DNA from: an uncultured Oscillospiraceae bacterium
GTDB lineage: Bacteria; Bacillota; Clostridia; Oscillospirales; Acutalibacteraceae
Direction of reading: 5' to 3'
Length of the DNA: 5,211 nt
Assembly: GCA_900555705.1 (NCBI GenBank)
Contig: USLV01000111.1
Coordinates: 1 to 5,211, forward strand
Position numbers and translations under genes: made by a program. The notes beneath the pieces are model-generated. The model saw only the letters and a list, made by a program, of their open reading frames with translations. It did no database searches and was not told where the DNA came from. Below are positions 4,405-5,211 of this stretch, one piece after another; position 1 is the stretch's first letter; each line of letters begins with the position of its first letter.

Positions 4405-5211
4405 ATGTTCGGTTATGTAAAGATGTGGAAGCCAGAACTGAAAATGGCCGAATATGAGCAGTATCAGGGCGTCTATTGCTCGCTCTGCAAGCAACTCGGA
4501 CGGCGATACGGCCTGGCGGCCCGGCTGACGCTCAGCTATGACTTTACGCTGCTGGCGCTGCTCGGGATGGCGCTTTCGCCGGACTGCCCGGGCTTTGAAA
4601 AAAGCCGGTGCAGCTTCCACCCCGGCAAGAAGTGTCTGCACTGCCAGGCATCTGAGCCGCTGCTGCTCGCGTCGGACGCGGCCGTGCTGCTGACCTGGCA
4701 CAAGCTGCGCGATACCATCGCGGACAGCGGTTTCCGCAAACGGCTGGCGGCGCGGCTGCTGCTGCCGTTTGCCTCGCACTATGCCAAAAAGGCGGCGCGG
4801 CTCCGGCCGGCGCTTGCGGCGGAGATGACGGACTATATGCAGCGGCAGCAGGCGCTCGAGGAGGCAAAAACCGCGTCCATCGACGCGGCCGCCGAACCGA
4901 CTGCGGATCTGCTGGCGTCGCTCGCCGCGCTCTGCGCCGTCTCGGAGGAGCAACGAGAGCCGCTCCGGCGGTTCGGGTATTGCCTCGGCCGCTGGATCTA
5001 CCTGATGGATGCGGTCGACGATCTCGAGCAGGACGCGGCCGCCGGGGGCTACAACCCCTATCTGCTCTCCCGACAGCTCGAGGCCGGGGATGCGGCGGCA
5101 ATGGCGGAGGCCCGCCGCTATGCGCTGCTGACGCTCAACGCCTGTCTCGCGGAATGTGAGGCGGCCTATCATTTGCTGGATCGATACCATTTTGACGGTA
5201 TTCTTCAGAAT
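4405..5211 (+). CDS. DUF5685 family protein (3' end outside window)
   Basis: An uninterrupted frame of 269 codons runs from the ATG at 4405 to the right edge without a stop. Since the family is about 290 residues, only a short C-terminal tail should be missing. Family marks are the N-terminus MFGYVKMWKPELKMAEYEQYQGVYCSLCKQLG, six cysteines in a likely metal-binding pattern (C25, C28, C61, C69, C77, C80), the motif HKLRDTIAD (99-107), DAAAEPTA (160-167), and GRWIYLMDAVDDLEQDAAAGGYNP (195-218). The two aspartate clusters (D103/D107 and D202/D205/D206/D210) recall the metal-binding sites of all-helical isoprenoid synthases, but that link is my inference. The function is unknown. AGGAG (4396-4400) lies only 4 bases before the ATG, and AAGG (4391-4394) is a better-spaced alternative. 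Codon use is much more GC-rich than in the genes at 1346-3849, in line with native chromosome. It reads away from the sirTM block and looks unrelated to it. Confidence 0.85.
   Translation, partial: MFGYVKMWKPELKMAEYEQYQGVYCSLCKQLGRRYGLAARLTLSYDFTLLALLGMALSPDCPGFEKSRCSFHPGKKCLHCQASEPLLLASDAAVLLTWHKLRDTIADSGFRKRLAARLLLPFASHYAKKAARLRPALAAEMTDYMQRQQALEEAKTASIDAAAEPTADLLASLAALCAVSEEQREPLRRFGYCLGRWIYLMDAVDDLEQDAAAGGYNPYLLSRQLEAGDAAAMAEARRYALLTLNACLAECEAAYHLLDRYHFDGILQN

Noticed and set aside
4336..5190. Long open frames on the minus strand (284 and 185 codons)
   Set aside because: They are opposite the DUF5685 gene. GC-rich codon use suppresses stops on the antisense strand, and the products are Arg/Pro/Ala-rich low-complexity sequences.

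Overview
The window looks like a chromosomal segment of a gut-type Firmicutes, most likely a moderately high-GC member of the Oscillospiraceae/Ruminococcaceae. The grounds are a DUF5685 gene with GC-rich codon use at the right end, strong Shine-Dalgarno sites and TATAAT-type promoters, and HxlR, Zn-macrodomain and M-class sirtuin genes of clostridial flavour. No rRNA, tRNA or conserved housekeeping gene fixes the species.

Layout. (1) Positions 1-177 hold the 3' part of a structured RNA whose 5' part lies outside the window; it is 6S-like and ends in two tandem intrinsic terminators. (2) Positions 215-550 (-) encode an HxlR-family redox/stress-type regulator with its own extended -10 promoter. 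(3) Positions 648-1094 (-) are a small membrane-protein gene broken by one in-frame TGA at 987-989. (4) Positions 1095-1345 are a divergent control region with two promoters and several candidate operators. (5) Positions 1346-2137 (+) encode a degenerate metallo-beta-lactamase-fold protein that has lost most metal ligands, followed by a strong hairpin. (6) Positions 2259-3849 (+) are an overlapping gene pair: a zinc-dependent macrodomain ADP-ribosyl hydrolase and an M-class sirtuin (SirTM) ADP-ribosyltransferase. (7) Positions 3850-4404 have no convincing gene but contain a 13-bp inverted repeat, short open stretches that may be gene remnants, and a 20-bp GC palindrome at a sharp composition change. 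(8) Positions 4405-5211 (+) are a nearly complete DUF5685 gene that runs off the right edge.

How it fits together. The most interesting system is the macrodomain/SirTM pair, a writer and eraser of protein mono-ADP-ribosylation. In staphylococci and streptococci this pair sits with a lipoate ligase and a GcvH-like carrier that is the modified target; neither partner is in this window, so the local target is unknown. The nearby HxlR regulator, broken membrane gene and MBL-like gene share a divergent control region and could belong to the same stress-response block, though co-regulation is inference. The medium-GC block of about 200-4310 between two GC-rich pieces suggests that it was inserted horizontally between the RNA gene and the DUF5685 gene.
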